Part shown: piece by piece, positions 25,366 to 34,748 of the stretch | How positions within the stretch are numbered: position 1 is the stretch's first letter | Layout: the number at the start of each line of letters is the position of its first letter | From: Nisaea denitrificans DSM 18348 | GTDB taxonomy: Bacteria > Pseudomonadota > Alphaproteobacteria > Thalassobaculales > Thalassobaculaceae | Direction: 5' to 3' | DNA length: 64,000 nt | Assembly (NCBI RefSeq): GCF_000426505.1 | Contig: NZ_KE384532.1 | Location: 325,910-389,909 of the forward strand | Position numbers and translations under genes: made by a program | The notes under the pieces: generated by a model | What the model saw: the letters and a program-made list of their open reading frames with translations, nothing else | Told to the model about the DNA's origin: nothing | Database searches by the model: none

Positions 25366-26367
25366 ATGTCGGCAGCACATGTTTACGAGCGCAAGCCTGC
25401 GCACCATATCGAAGCCCCGGACACCGAGGTCTCGGTTCGCGAGACCTTTGGCATCGATGTCGATATGAAGGTACCGGCTTTCAGCGAGCCGAGCGACTAC
25501 GTCCCGACGCTGGACCCGACCTATCTGTTCGACAAGCAGACCACGCTCGCCATTCTGGCCGGTTTCGCTCACAACCGCCGGGTCATGATCCAGGGCTATC
25601 ACGGCACTGGAAAATCGACCCATATCGAGCAGGTCGCGGCGCGCCTGAACTGGCCGTGCGTCCGGGTGAACCTCGACAGCCACATCAGCCGTATCGATCT
25701 GATCGGCAAGGACGCGATCGTTCTGCGCGACGGCAAGCAGGTCACAGAGTTCCGTGAAGGTATCCTGCCCTGGGCGCTGCAGAACAGCGTGGCGCTGGTG
25801 TTCGACGAATACGATGCCGGCCGGGCCGACGTGATGTTCGTGATCCAGCGCGTGCTGGAAGCCGACGGCAAGATGACCCTGCTGGACACCAACAAGGTCA
25901 TTCATCCGAACAAGTATTTCCGCCTATTCTCCACTGCCAACACAGTCGGCCTTGGCGATACCACCGGGCTCTATCACGGCACCCAGCAGATCAACCAGGG
26001 TCAGATGGACCGCTGGAATGTGGTCACCACGCTGAACTATCTGCCGCATGACCGTGAGGTGGATATCGTTCTGGCGAAACTGCCGAGCTACGATACGCCG
26101 GAAGGCCGCGAGACGATCTCCAACATGGTCTCGCTGGCTGATCTCACCCGGGCCGGCTTCATCGCCGGAGACATCTCCACCGTCATGTCGCCGCGGACCG
26201 TGATCACCTGGGCCGAAAACGCGTCCATCTTCGAGGATGTCGCGACGGCGTTCCGCCTGACCTTCCTGAACAAGTGCGACGAGGTCGAGCAGGCCACGGT
26301 TTCCGAATTCTATCAGCGCTGCTTCGGGACCGATCTGCCGGAGACCAGCATCCGCGCAGCGGAATAG
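25366..26367 (+). CDS. cobS: Aerobic cobaltochelatase subunit CobS (AAA+)
   Basis: 333 residues. AAA+ ATPase with Walker [14 protein letters not shown], Walker [12 protein letters not shown], sensor region [21 protein letters not shown] and the arginine-finger region. The N terminus ([22 protein letters not shown]) is typical of CobS. With CobT it forms the ATPase complex that, together with CobN, inserts Co2+ into hydrogenobyrinic acid a,c-diamide in aerobic cobalamin synthesis. cobT follows 25 bp later. cobN and other cob genes are not in the window. Confidence 0.97.
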   Translation: MSAAHVYERKPAHHIEAPDTEVSVRETFGIDVDMKVPAFSEPSDYVPTLDPTYLFDKQTTLAILAGFAHNRRVMIQGYHGTGKSTHIEQVAARLNWPCVRVNLDSHISRIDLIGKDAIVLRDGKQVTEFREGILPWALQNSVALVFDEYDAGRADVMFVIQRVLEADGKMTLLDTNKVIHPNKYFRLFSTANTVGLGDTTGLYHGTQQINQGQMDRWNVVTTLNYLPHDREVDIVLAKLPSYDTPEGRETISNMVSLADLTRAGFIAGDISTVMSPRTVITWAENASIFEDVATAFRLTFLNKCDEVEQATVSEFYQRCFGTDLPETSIRAAE

Positions 26368-26392
26368 AGAAAAGCGGCGCGGACAGGACCCG

Positions 26393-28264
26393 ATGGCATC
26401 TATGGCGGACGACGACCGGCTTGAGGATTTCAAGCGCGCGACAGCATCCTGCGTGCGGGCGATGGCCCACGAGAAGGAGCTTGAGGTCACCTATGGTGCG
26501 GATCAGGCCAGTGTCTCGGGTGACCGGGTGCGCCTGCCGTCCCCGCCGCGCGGACTTCCGGCCGAGGATGTGGCGCGGGTTCGCGGCGAGGCAGACAGCC
26601 TTGCCCTGAAGCTCCGCTTTCATGATGCGGCGACCCATGCCCGCCGCCAGCCGTCCGGTCAGGCCGCGCTGGAAATCTTCGATGCGGCCGAACAGGCCCG
26701 GGTCGAGGCGCTTGGTGCCATGCGGATGTCCGGCGTAGCCCAGAACCTCGAAGCGGCGATGGAGCAGCGTTACCAGAAGCAGGGCCTGGAAGGCGTTACC
26801 GACAAGGACGAGGTTGCTCTTTCCGAAGTGGTTCGGCTGATGGCCCGCGAGGCGATCACCGGCTCCCCGCCGCCGGAATGCGCGCAGGGCGCGGTCGATC
26901 TCTGGCGCCCATGGGTCAACTCGAAGATCGGCGACACGCTCTCGGAGCTGTCGAGCCATCTCGAGGACCAGGAAGCCTATGCGGAACTGTCCCGCCAGCT
27001 GATCAGTGAACTCGATCTTGAAATCGGCGACGACGGCATGACCGACGAGTCGAATTCCGACTCCGAGGCAGAAGACGATGGCGGCGAAGGTGAGGAGCTG
27101 AACGACAGCGGCACGCAGGGTACGGCGGAAGACAGCACCTCCTCCGAAATGGTTCCGTCCGATATGGATTCCGGCGATGAGGCCGGTGAGGGCGAAGATA
27201 CCGAGGATGGCGACTTCGAGCCCGGCGAGGGTGACGAGCAGCCGGCCAATCCCGGCACACCGCCGCAGATGCACAATGCCGATGACAGCAACCGCTTGCT
27301 GAAAAGCTATCACGCCTACACGACTGAATATGACGAGGTCGTCAGGGCGGACGAACTCTGCGACGCGGAAGAATTGGCCCGGCTGCGGGCGCTGCTGGAC
27401 CAACAGCTCAGCCACCTTCAGGGCATGATCGGGCGGCTCGCCAACCGGATGCAGCGCAAGCTGATGGCAAAGCAGAACCGCTCCTGGCAGTTCGATCTGG
27501 AAGAAGGCATTCTCGATGCCGCGCGGTTGTCCCGCGTGGTGGTGCAGCCGGACAGTTCGCTCTCCTACAAGATGGAGAAGGATACGGATTTCCGGGACAC
27601 GGTCGTGACCCTGTTGATCGACAATTCCGGCTCCATGCGCGGCCGGCCGATCTCGATCGCGGCGATGAGCGCGGACATTCTCGCCCGCACGCTCGAGCGC
27701 TGCGGCGTGAAGGTCGAGGTTCTCGGTTTCACGACCAAGGCCTGGAAGGGCGGCATGTCGCGGGAAAACTGGATTCAGGGCGGCAAGCCGGTCAATCCAG
27801 GACGTCTCAACGATCTTCGTCACATCGTCTACAAGTCCGCGGACGCGCCCTGGCGCCACGCGCGGAAGTCGCTCGGCCTGATGTTGCGCGAGGGCATCCT
27901 GAAGGAAAACATCGACGGCGAGGCCCTGCTCTGGGCGCATCAGCGCCTGCTGGCACGTCCGGAAGAACGCCGCATCCTGATGGTGATTTCAGACGGCGCG
28001 CCGGTTGACGATTCTACGCTCTCCATCAATCCGGGGAACTATCTGGAGCGCCATCTGCGCGAAGTCATCCAGTATATCGAGAACAAGTCTCCGGTTGAGC
28101 TGGTCGCGATCGGCATCGGGCACGATGTGACGCGCTATTACCGCCGGGCGGTGACAATCGTGGATGCCGAGCAGCTTGGCGGGACCATGATGGACCAGTT
28201 GACCAACCTCTTCGACGAGGATACGCCACGGAACCGCCGCGCGGAGATGCGCCGGTCCGCCTAG
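26393..28264 (+). CDS. cobT: Cobaltochelatase subunit CobT
   Basis: 623 residues. The N-terminal part is helical. A very acidic low-complexity linker spans about residues 215-285, rich in Glu/Asp/Gly/Ser. The C-terminal VWA/MIDAS domain begins with [15 protein letters not shown], where DNSGS is the metal-ion adhesion motif, and includes [14 protein letters not shown]. CobT couples the CobS ring to CobN. AGGA at 26385-26388 is near the ATG at 26393; an ATG at 26402 is also possible. It forms a unit with cobS (25-bp gap). Confidence 0.97.
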   Translation: MASMADDDRLEDFKRATASCVRAMAHEKELEVTYGADQASVSGDRVRLPSPPRGLPAEDVARVRGEADSLALKLRFHDAATHARRQPSGQAALEIFDAAEQARVEALGAMRMSGVAQNLEAAMEQRYQKQGLEGVTDKDEVALSEVVRLMAREAITGSPPPECAQGAVDLWRPWVNSKIGDTLSELSSHLEDQEAYAELSRQLISELDLEIGDDGMTDESNSDSEAEDDGGEGEELNDSGTQGTAEDSTSSEMVPSDMDSGDEAGEGEDTEDGDFEPGEGDEQPANPGTPPQMHNADDSNRLLKSYHAYTTEYDEVVRADELCDAEELARLRALLDQQLSHLQGMIGRLANRMQRKLMAKQNRSWQFDLEEGILDAARLSRVVVQPDSSLSYKMEKDTDFRDTVVTLLIDNSGSMRGRPISIAAMSADILARTLERCGVKVEVLGFTTKAWKGGMSRENWIQGGKPVNPGRLNDLRHIVYKSADAPWRHARKSLGLMLREGILKENIDGEALLWAHQRLLARPEERRILMVISDGAPVDDSTLSINPGNYLERHLREVIQYIENKSPVELVAIGIGHDVTRYYRRAVTIVDAEQLGGTMMDQLTNLFDEDTPRNRRAEMRRSA

Positions 28265-28351
28265 CGGAATAGCCGAGACTTTTCATAGTGGTTGGTGAAA
28301 TTTCCCGTAAAACAGGCTAGTCTTCGACTGGTTTGTTCACGGAGAGAAGCC

Positions 28352-29872
28352 ATGCGCGCCGCGCTCCATACGTTACTGCTGCTCACGCTGTTCGCTGTTT
28401 GCGGGGCTCCGGCCTATGCTGAGCCGCTGCGTCTGTCGATCGTTCACGTGAATGACTGGGATCGGCTTGATGCCAAGGACGGGGCCGGTGGGGCCGCGAA
28501 GATCGCCAGTATTGCGCGTTACGAGCGTGATCGGGTCGAGGCCGAAGGCGGGCAGGTGCTGCTGACCTTCGGCGGCGACATGCTCTCGCCCTCCCTGTTG
28601 TCCGGCTTCGACAAGGGCGCCCATATGGTGGCTCTGGCCAATGCCATCGGTTTCGATGCGGCCGTACTTGGCAATCATGAATTCGATTTTGGCCCGGATG
28701 TCCTGAAGCAGCGTCTGGAGGAAGCCAAATATCCGGTCCTCGGCAGTAATATCTCCTACAAGGGCAAGCCCGGCTTTCCCGGTGCCGAGCGGTCGCGCTT
28801 GGTGACGGCGGGTGAGTACAAGATCGGGCTTCTCGGTCTGACCACGACCGATACGCCGAGCCTTTCGAGCTCCGGCCCCGATGTCGGTTTCGCGCCGCTC
28901 GCCGAAACGGCGAAGGAGGTTGTGGCTGAGCTGCGCAAGGACGGCGCGGACCTTGTCATCGCGCTGACCCACGCGGTTTATCAAAAAGATCTGGAGACGC
29001 TGCGTCAGGTAGCCGGTATCGACATTCTGCTCGGCGGTCACGACCACCTCGTTCTGGTGCTCTATGACGGAAAGCAGGCCATTCTGAAGTCCGGCAGCCA
29101 GGGTAATTTCGTCGGGATCATGGATCTCACCGTCGACCGGGTCGAGGGCCGGGCCGGGCCGCAACTGGTCTGGCAACCGAGCTTCTCGCTAATCAATACA
29201 ACAGATGTGGAACCGGACCCTGTCCTTGCGGCGAAAGTCTCGGCCTTTAGCTCCAAGCTGGACCGCGAACTTGCGATCGAAGTCGGTGTCACCGAGGTCG
29301 CGCTCGATACCCGCCGGGCCTCCGTGCGTTCGGCGGAAAACGCTTTCGGTAATCTGATTGCCGATGCGATGAGGACGGCGACAGGTGCCGATGCGGCGAT
29401 CACAAACGGTGGCGGTATTCGCGGGGACACCAATTACACGGCGGGCCGCACGTTGACCCGAAAGGATGTGCTGACGGAATTGCCCTTCGGCAACCGGACG
29501 GTGACCATGCGGCTGAAGGGATCGGACCTGCGCGCGGCCCTGGAAAACGGGGTCTCGCAGGTAGAGAAGGGGGCCGGCCGTTTCCCGCATGTTTCCGGCA
29601 TCAGCTTTGCCTTTGACGGCCGCAAGCCAGCAGGCTCCCGGGTGTCTGAAGTGAAAGTCGCGGATACACCTCTCGATCTCGGCAAGGTCTACGTCATTGC
29701 AGTCAATGATTTCATCGCCAGAGGCGGTGATGGCTACAATGCCTTCGTGAAAGGCGAGATCGTCGTCGATGCGAGTTCGGCGCGCCTGATGGCAAGCCAG
29801 GTCATCGACTATGTGCAGAAGAGCGGTGTCGTCAAAGCCGGCGTTGAGGGACGGGTGCGCCGTCTGGACTGA
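28352..29872 (+). CDS. Periplasmic 5'-nucleotidase/UshA-like metallophosphatase
   Basis: 506 residues. A signal peptide is clear (LHTLLLLTLFAVCGAPAYAEP). The N-terminal calcineurin-like domain has GGDMLSPSLLSGF, GNHEFDFG and LLGGHDH; the C-terminal 5'-nucleotidase domain has NAFGNLIADAMR, ITNGGGIRG and LPFGNRTVT. The first metal motif, usually Asp-x-His, reads NDWDRL, so the His is replaced by Asp. The likely role is hydrolysis of nucleotides or similar esters in the periplasm. ATG at 28352 has GGAGAG at 28341-28346; an earlier start at 28292 would destroy the signal peptide. Confidence 0.9.
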   Translation: MRAALHTLLLLTLFAVCGAPAYAEPLRLSIVHVNDWDRLDAKDGAGGAAKIASIARYERDRVEAEGGQVLLTFGGDMLSPSLLSGFDKGAHMVALANAIGFDAAVLGNHEFDFGPDVLKQRLEEAKYPVLGSNISYKGKPGFPGAERSRLVTAGEYKIGLLGLTTTDTPSLSSSGPDVGFAPLAETAKEVVAELRKDGADLVIALTHAVYQKDLETLRQVAGIDILLGGHDHLVLVLYDGKQAILKSGSQGNFVGIMDLTVDRVEGRAGPQLVWQPSFSLINTTDVEPDPVLAAKVSAFSSKLDRELAIEVGVTEVALDTRRASVRSAENAFGNLIADAMRTATGADAAITNGGGIRGDTNYTAGRTLTRKDVLTELPFGNRTVTMRLKGSDLRAALENGVSQVEKGAGRFPHVSGISFAFDGRKPAGSRVSEVKVADTPLDLGKVYVIAVNDFIARGGDGYNAFVKGEIVVDASSARLMASQVIDYVQKSGVVKAGVEGRVRRLD

Positions 29873-29879
29873 TGTTCCC

Positions 29880-29907
29880 GGATTGATCTTCCTGGATTGA
29901 TTTTTCT
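29880..29907. repeat. 14-bp tandem duplication
   Basis: GGATTGATCTTCCT at 29880-29893 is followed directly by GGATTGATTTTTCT at 29894-29907: two head-to-tail units with two mismatches. It lies just after the nucleotidase stop. The rest of the gap to 30026 shows nothing recognised. Confidence 0.7.
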
Positions 29908-30026
29908 GGGGCGGATGCGCCGGGACTGTCTCCCTGCCGTCGCGCCTCTTATTCCTGCTCGGCGCTGGAGGGCGCGCGCTGCACCGCTTATGCTGCGCAC
30001 GGACTTTGAATTTTTGGGAGGATTCC

Positions 30027-30350
30027 ATGCTGCTCGACGTACGTACCTACACCTGCCGCCCCGGCTCCATCAAAAAACATCTCGAGATTTACGAGAAATA
30101 CGGCAAGGCGCCGCAGACAAAGCATCTGGGCCAGCCGCTTGCCTACATGGTCACCGAAACCGGCAACCCGAACCAGTATATCCATATCTGGGTCTACGAG
30201 AGCGCGGGCGACCGCGAAGCCAAGCGGGCGGCCATGTGGGCCGATCCGGACTGGCTCACATATACCAAGCACAGCGCGGAATTCGGCGGCCTTGTGGAAC
30301 AGCAGAACATTCTGATGAAGCCGGTCGATTTCTTCGATATCAAAACCTGA
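30027..30350 (+). CDS. NIPSNAP-family protein
   Basis: 107 residues, a ferredoxin-like alpha/beta-barrel fold. The start MLLDVRTYTCRPGSIKKHLEIYEKYG and the end GGLVEQQNILMKPVDFF are typical of short bacterial NIPSNAP proteins, which have no agreed biochemical role; relatives include dimeric monooxygenase-like folds. The ATG at 30027 is set by GGGAGG at 30016-30021. No membrane segment. The gene stands alone between the nucleotidase and folB. Confidence 0.88.
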   Translation: MLLDVRTYTCRPGSIKKHLEIYEKYGKAPQTKHLGQPLAYMVTETGNPNQYIHIWVYESAGDREAKRAAMWADPDWLTYTKHSAEFGGLVEQQNILMKPVDFFDIKT

Positions 30351-30476
30351 CATTGCGCGCCTTGATCCAGCCGTCCTGTCGGAAATTGCGGTTTCGTGAC
30401 GGATTTCGGATGTTCGCGGAGCGCTCAATGCGATACGCATGGCGGCTGGATCGGGATGAAACGAAGGGAAAAGCCG

Positions 30477-30917
30477 GTGGCGAGAGACCTGATTGGCGAT
30501 AATGTGACGCCGCTGGATGTGGTCCGCGATGCGGCCCCCAATGCGAAACCCCGTTCAGGCTACACGGTGCGTATCCGTGACCTCGTGCTCAACATGTTCA
30601 TCGGCGTGCATGAGTTCGAAAAGGCGGACCCGCAGCGGGTCAAGATCTCGGTCGACCTGACCCTGGATTATCCGGAAGACGGTATCGGCAGTCACTACAG
30701 CCGGGTCTTCTGTTACGAGACCTTCATCGGTCGTATCCGCATGATAGCCGAAGCGGGCCATGTTTTGCTGGTCGAAGGGTTCGCGGAACGGATTTGCGAG
30801 CTTGCTTTCGACGACCGTCGCGTGCTGGCGGTAAAGGTCGAGGTCGAGAAGCTCGATATCTTTAAGGACGTCGGTGGCGTCGGCACCCTGATCGAGAAAT
30901 TCCGCCCGGAAAGCTGA
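30477..30917 (+). CDS. folB: Dihydroneopterin aldolase/FolB-like protein
   Basis: 146 residues from a GTG at 30477, chosen because AAGGGAA (30464-30470) lies 6 nt upstream; an ATG at 30456 is possible. The FolB core covers about residues 25-146: RIRDLVLNMFIGVHEFEK, QRVKISVDLTLDY, LVEGFAERICELAF and VKVEVEKLDIF. The Tyr/Glu/Lys pattern of the tetrameric pterin-binding fold is present. It may convert dihydroneopterin to 6-hydroxymethyl-dihydropterin in folate synthesis. An extra 25 N-terminal residues precede the core. No other fol gene is adjacent, so a tetrahydropterin epimerase-type role is not excluded. Confidence 0.8.
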   Translation: MARDLIGDNVTPLDVVRDAAPNAKPRSGYTVRIRDLVLNMFIGVHEFEKADPQRVKISVDLTLDYPEDGIGSHYSRVFCYETFIGRIRMIAEAGHVLLVEGFAERICELAFDDRRVLAVKVEVEKLDIFKDVGGVGTLIEKFRPES

Positions 30918-31001
30918 GCCGGATAAACTTCCGCAGGCCAATCGTTCGTCAATCCGCAGCGAAGCCGCCACGGATTGACGCTGTTTGTTGCGTGCCGCTC
31001 C

Positions 31002-31847
31002 CTAGAGCGCCGCGTTTTTCTTCGCGTAACCCCAATAGAGTTCTCGGCAGCGGGCGGCGATCGGTCCCGGCTGCAATTCCCTGTCCTCGAACCGGGATAC
31101 CGGGGTAACCTTGGCATGGTTGCCGGTGGACCAGAGCTCATCTGCTTCCCGCAGGTCCTTCGGGGTGACGGTCGCTTCCTCAACGGTCACGCCATCCTCG
31201 CGCAACAGCTTGATGATGCGCTGGCGGGTAATGCCGTTCAGGAAGGTTCCGTTAGGCACCGGCGTTCTCACCACACCGTCCTTCGCCATGAAGACGTTGG
31301 AGGTGGCGAATTCGGCGACGTTGCCGACCGGGTCCAGCATGATGGCATTGTCGAACCCGGCTTCGTTTGCTTCGCGCAGGGCGCGACCGGCGTTCGGATA
31401 GAGACACGCGGCTTTGGCGTCGGTCGGTGCCTGATCCGGGGCTGCACGGCGCCGGCTGGAGATATGGGCGGAGAAGCCTTTCGGCTCCGGCAGCGGCGAT
31501 TCGAAGATATGCAGCATGAAGCGCGTGGTTGCCGGGTCAGGATAGATCCAGCCATCCTCGGCCCACATCAGCGGCTTGATATAGAGCGCGGTGTCGGCCG
31601 GGAATTTGGCGATCCCCTCGCGGGCCAGGCGTTCGATCTCCTCGGCGCTGACCGGGGACTTCATGCCCATCTTTTCTGCCGAGGCGCAGGCGCGCTGGCA
31701 ATGCCGGTCGAGGTCGGGCGCGGTTCCCTCAAAGGACCGTGCGCCGTCGAAAATCACCGACCCGAGCCAGGTTGCGAGGGTTGCCGGGCCAAGAACCGGC
31801 GGATTGCCTTCTTGCCATTCGCCATCGAGATACGTCAGCGACTTCAT
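31002..31847 (-). CDS. Class IV aminotransferase (branched-chain aminotransferase-like)
   Basis: 281 residues from the ATG at 31845-31847, with GGAG a few bases upstream. Fold-type IV PLP enzyme signatures: GSVIFDGARSFEGT, YIKPLMWAEDGW, DAKAACLYPNAGRAL (PLP lysine in DAKAA), EFATSNVFMAKDG and GNHAKVTPVSRF. The set fits IlvE-type branched-chain aminotransferases; D-amino-acid and aminodeoxychorismate lyase branches are less likely from the FDGARSFEGT segment. It transfers the amino group between 2-oxoglutarate and branched-chain keto acids. It is monocistronic and divergent from the DUF952 gene. Confidence 0.85.
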   Translation of the reverse strand: MKSLTYLDGEWQEGNPPVLGPATLATWLGSVIFDGARSFEGTAPDLDRHCQRACASAEKMGMKSPVSAEEIERLAREGIAKFPADTALYIKPLMWAEDGWIYPDPATTRFMLHIFESPLPEPKGFSAHISSRRRAAPDQAPTDAKAACLYPNAGRALREANEAGFDNAIMLDPVGNVAEFATSNVFMAKDGVVRTPVPNGTFLNGITRQRIIKLLREDGVTVEEATVTPKDLREADELWSTGNHAKVTPVSRFEDRELQPGPIAARCRELYWGYAKKNAAL

Positions 31848-32013
31848 TGGAATGCTCCAGGATAGATTTTTAGGTCTGGCGGGGGTCAACGGACGCGCCC
31901 CGAAATTGACAATCAGCTTAGCTCGCCGCCCGGCGCAATGCCAATGACGCAATTGTCTCCAGGAAGAGCGGAACAATTTGAGATTGGCCGGGTCGGCGGC
32001 TACTCTCCCGGCC

Positions 32014-32379
32014 ATGACACAGCAAGCACCATTCAGGTGGATTTACCACCTCTCGCGCCGGGCCGACTGGGATCGTGCCAAGGCAGCCGGTTCCTACGAA
32101 GGCTCCCGTGAGGATACGGCCGACGGATTTCTGCATTTCTCGACGGCGCTTCAGGTCGTCGGAAGTGCGGCCAAGCATCGCAGCGGAGAGTCCGGTCTCG
32201 TGCTGCTGGAAGTGGACAGCGCGGTTCTCGGCGCGCCCTTGAAGTGGGAGCCGGCCCGTGGCGGGGAGTTGTTCCCGCATCTATACGGCCCGTTGCCGGC
32301 CAATGCTGTTGTCGCGGAATTCGATCTTCCGCTGGGTGAGGATGGTTTGCATGTCTTCCCCGAGATGAAGGCGGAGTAG
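32014..32379 (+). CDS. DUF952 protein
   Basis: 121 residues. The family fingerprint is seen in IYHLSRRADWDRAKAAGSY, DGFLHFSTALQVVGSA and FPHLYGPLPANAV. Function of DUF952 is not established; it resembles small ADP-ribosyltransferase-fold proteins, an idea I hold loosely. The ATG at 32014 is used: the extra 12 residues of a GTG/TTG-type start at 31978 are not family-like. It ends 6 bp before pyrD, so the two are probably cotranscribed, an arrangement also seen in other Rhodospirillales as far as I recall. Confidence 0.88.
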   Translation: MTQQAPFRWIYHLSRRADWDRAKAAGSYEGSREDTADGFLHFSTALQVVGSAAKHRSGESGLVLLEVDSAVLGAPLKWEPARGGELFPHLYGPLPANAVVAEFDLPLGEDGLHVFPEMKAE

Positions 32380-32385
32380 ACGGTT

Positions 32386-33453
32386 ATGCTGGCTGATCTT
32401 GCTCTTCCCCTGCTGCGCTGCCTCGATCCAGAGACCGCACACCGTCTTACCGTTCGGGCCTTGTCCGCCGGACTCGGTCCGTCCACGGGTGGCTGGGTGC
32501 CGGATGCCCGCCTCGGGCAATCCCTGTTCGGCCTGCGCTTCCCGCACCCGGTCGGTATTGCCGCCGGGTTCGACAAGGATGCGGAAGCCTTTGCCGGCGC
32601 CCTGAAGCTTGGCGCCGCTTTTGTAGAAGTCGGCACCATGACGCCGCGCCCGCAGCCGGGCAATCCGCGCCCAAGGCTGTTCCGCTTGCCGGAGGATGGC
32701 GCCGTCATCAACCGAAACGGTTTCAATAACAGCGGCCTTGAAGCCGGAGCGGCCCGGCTCGCACGCCGCGACCGAACGCAGGGTATCGTCGGGGCCAATG
32801 TCGGCGCCAACAAGGGTGTCGAGACGCCGGAGAGCGATTATGCGGCAGGCGTCCGGGCGACAGCACCGCTCGCCGATTACATCACCATCAACGTCTCCTC
32901 GCCAAACACGCCCGGTCTGCGGGATTTGCAGGCGCCAGGGCCGTTGCGCGAGTTGCTGAGGGCGGCAAAGGCCGCGCGGAAGGATGTTACGGGCGAAACC
33001 GGTCCGGCAATCCTGCTGAAAATCGCTCCCGATCTGGACGATGCGCAGCTTGAGGGGATCGTCGGTGTTGTGCTGGATGAGGGGATCGATGGGATGATCG
33101 TCTCCAACACCACTATAGCCCGTCCCGCAAGCCTGAAGGGCGCGAGCAAGGGGGAGACGGGGGGGCTCAGCGGAGCGCCGCTGTTCGAGCCTTCGACAGC
33201 GATCCTGGCGAAGACCTATCGGCTGACTGGCGGAAAGCTCCCCCTGATCGGCGTCGGCGGCATCGATTCGGGGGCGGCTGCCTATACCAAGATCAAGGCC
33301 GGCGCCTCTCTCGTTCAGCTCTACACCGCTTTGATATATAAAGGACCGGGTCTCGTTCGACGGATTGCCGAGGAGCTTGGCACGCTGCTTGAACGGGACG
33401 GTTGTTCCTCCGTTACGGAGGTTATTGGCGTGGAGGCTGGGGCCACGCCCTGA
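32386..33453 (+). CDS. pyrD: Dihydroorotate dehydrogenase (quinone), class 2
   Basis: 355 residues, normal for class 2. FMN-binding and catalytic motifs: GIAAGFDKDAEA, GTMTPRPQPGN, INRNGFNNSG, the catalytic serine in NVSSPNTPGLRDLQ, KIAPDL, VSNTTIARP and the phosphate loop LIGVGGIDSG. It oxidises dihydroorotate to orotate and passes electrons to ubiquinone at the inner membrane. The N-terminal helices before FGLRFPHPVGIAAGF provide the quinone tunnel. It is 6 bp downstream of the DUF952 gene and 21 bp before the EAL protein, so these may form one transcript. Confidence 0.96.
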   Translation: MLADLALPLLRCLDPETAHRLTVRALSAGLGPSTGGWVPDARLGQSLFGLRFPHPVGIAAGFDKDAEAFAGALKLGAAFVEVGTMTPRPQPGNPRPRLFRLPEDGAVINRNGFNNSGLEAGAARLARRDRTQGIVGANVGANKGVETPESDYAAGVRATAPLADYITINVSSPNTPGLRDLQAPGPLRELLRAAKAARKDVTGETGPAILLKIAPDLDDAQLEGIVGVVLDEGIDGMIVSNTTIARPASLKGASKGETGGLSGAPLFEPSTAILAKTYRLTGGKLPLIGVGGIDSGAAAYTKIKAGASLVQLYTALIYKGPGLVRRIAEELGTLLERDGCSSVTEVIGVEAGATP

Positions 33454-33474
33454 ACCGGAAAGGGGACCGCGCAG

Positions 33475-34689
33475 TTGCGTCACGTCCTGATCGTTAGCTT
33501 CTATCTGTTTCCCGCCATCGCGATTGCGGTACTGGCGCCGGTTATCCCGTTCATCGGTATGCCCGGATGGGGGGCAGGTCTGCTCCTGCTCACCGTCGCG
33601 AGCCTCGTGCATATGGGGATGTCGGTGAAGGCCTCCCGGGAATCCTCCGAGCGTCAGCTGGAGGTGCTGGCGCACGAGCTGGCCGTCACCCGGCATGATC
33701 TGGATGCCGCGCGTGAGGAAGTTTCCGCGATCCGAGAGACCATAGAAGCCATGCCGGACAGCGGACATGTGGTGTCCGAGCTGAAGGTTCTGCAGGGCCT
33801 GCTTGGGCAGCTTTCCGCGAAGGCGCCGGACAAACCCAAGCCGAAACCCGCCGCGGCCGCAAAACAGAAACCGAAAGAAGATACGGGGCTACCCGCTGTT
33901 GCCGCCGCATCCGGGGCGAGCGAGCCACTTCTGCTGATCGACGATGACGAGGTGCTGACCATCGTGGAGCAGGCGCTCCGGGAAGACCGGGTCGATCTCT
34001 ATCTGCAGCCGATCGTCAGCCTGCCGCAGCGGAAGCGGAAATTCTACGAATGCTTCTCCCGTATCGTCGATGATCGCGGCCGGGTCATCATGCCGGAGCA
34101 GTATATTCCGGTCGCGGAATCAGCCGGACTGGTCGCCGTCATCGACAATATGCTGCTGTTCCGTTGCATTCAGCTGGTGCGTCGGGCTGTACGGGGGCAA
34201 CCGGGCCTCGCCTTTTTCTGCAACATCTCAGACAGCTCGTTGACGGATGTCGATTTCTTCACCGACTTCATCGAATTCCTGGCCGATAATCAGAAGCTGA
34301 CGCCGAACCTGTTTTTCGAATTCGAGCAGGAAGCGATCGTCAACCCGACCTACGAGACCCAGGTCAATCTGCAGCGTTTGCAGGATCTGGGCTTCCATTT
34401 CTCGCTCGACCAGGTGCGTACGCTGGATCTCGATTTGCCGCATCTGGCGGATCTCGGCTTCAAATACATCAAGGTCGGGGCGCATATGTTGCATGAGCTG
34501 GCCCGGGGCGACGACCCGCAGCTCGACATGGGCCGCTTCAAGGGCGCGCTCGACCGGTGCGCCATGGACCTGATTGTCGAGAAGATCGAGTCCGAGGACA
34601 TGTTGCGCGACCTGCTCGATCTAAAAATCGACTTCGGTCAGGGCTATCTGTTCGGAGAGCCTCGGCCGACCACCGCCCCCGCCAAATGA
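33475..34689 (+). CDS. TipF-like membrane protein with degenerate EAL domain
   Basis: 404 residues from a TTG at 33475. Two membrane helices (about 3-48), a coiled coil (about 55-105), a Lys/Pro/Ala linker (about 120-140) and a C-terminal EAL-fold domain (about 165-400). Catalytic signatures are altered: DLYLQPI in place of ExLxQP, and SLDQV near residue 312 instead of DDFG. The metal-binding Glu/Asp set therefore looks lost, although c-di-GMP binding may remain. The architecture matches TipF, a c-di-GMP-binding flagellar assembly factor in Caulobacter. It is adjacent to pyrD without an obvious functional link. Confidence 0.78.
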   Translation: MRHVLIVSFYLFPAIAIAVLAPVIPFIGMPGWGAGLLLLTVASLVHMGMSVKASRESSERQLEVLAHELAVTRHDLDAAREEVSAIRETIEAMPDSGHVVSELKVLQGLLGQLSAKAPDKPKPKPAAAAKQKPKEDTGLPAVAAASGASEPLLLIDDDEVLTIVEQALREDRVDLYLQPIVSLPQRKRKFYECFSRIVDDRGRVIMPEQYIPVAESAGLVAVIDNMLLFRCIQLVRRAVRGQPGLAFFCNISDSSLTDVDFFTDFIEFLADNQKLTPNLFFEFEQEAIVNPTYETQVNLQRLQDLGFHFSLDQVRTLDLDLPHLADLGFKYIKVGAHMLHELARGDDPQLDMGRFKGALDRCAMDLIVEKIESEDMLRDLLDLKIDFGQGYLFGEPRPTTAPAK

Positions 34690-34748
34690 GTTTGCGGCCC
34701 CGCGCCGCGAGCCAACTTTGAAATCCTCATCACGCCCGGAGTCTGGGA

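Noticed and set aside
26204-27940. Long open frame of 578 codons antisense to cobT
   Set aside because: It mirrors the cobT codon pattern on the opposite strand, has no family motif, and crosses from cobS into cobT, whose assignments are secure.
32281-33768. Open frame of 495 codons antisense to pyrD
   Set aside because: It spans pyrD and the start of the EAL gene and lacks any recognisable domain; a shadow of high-GC coding.
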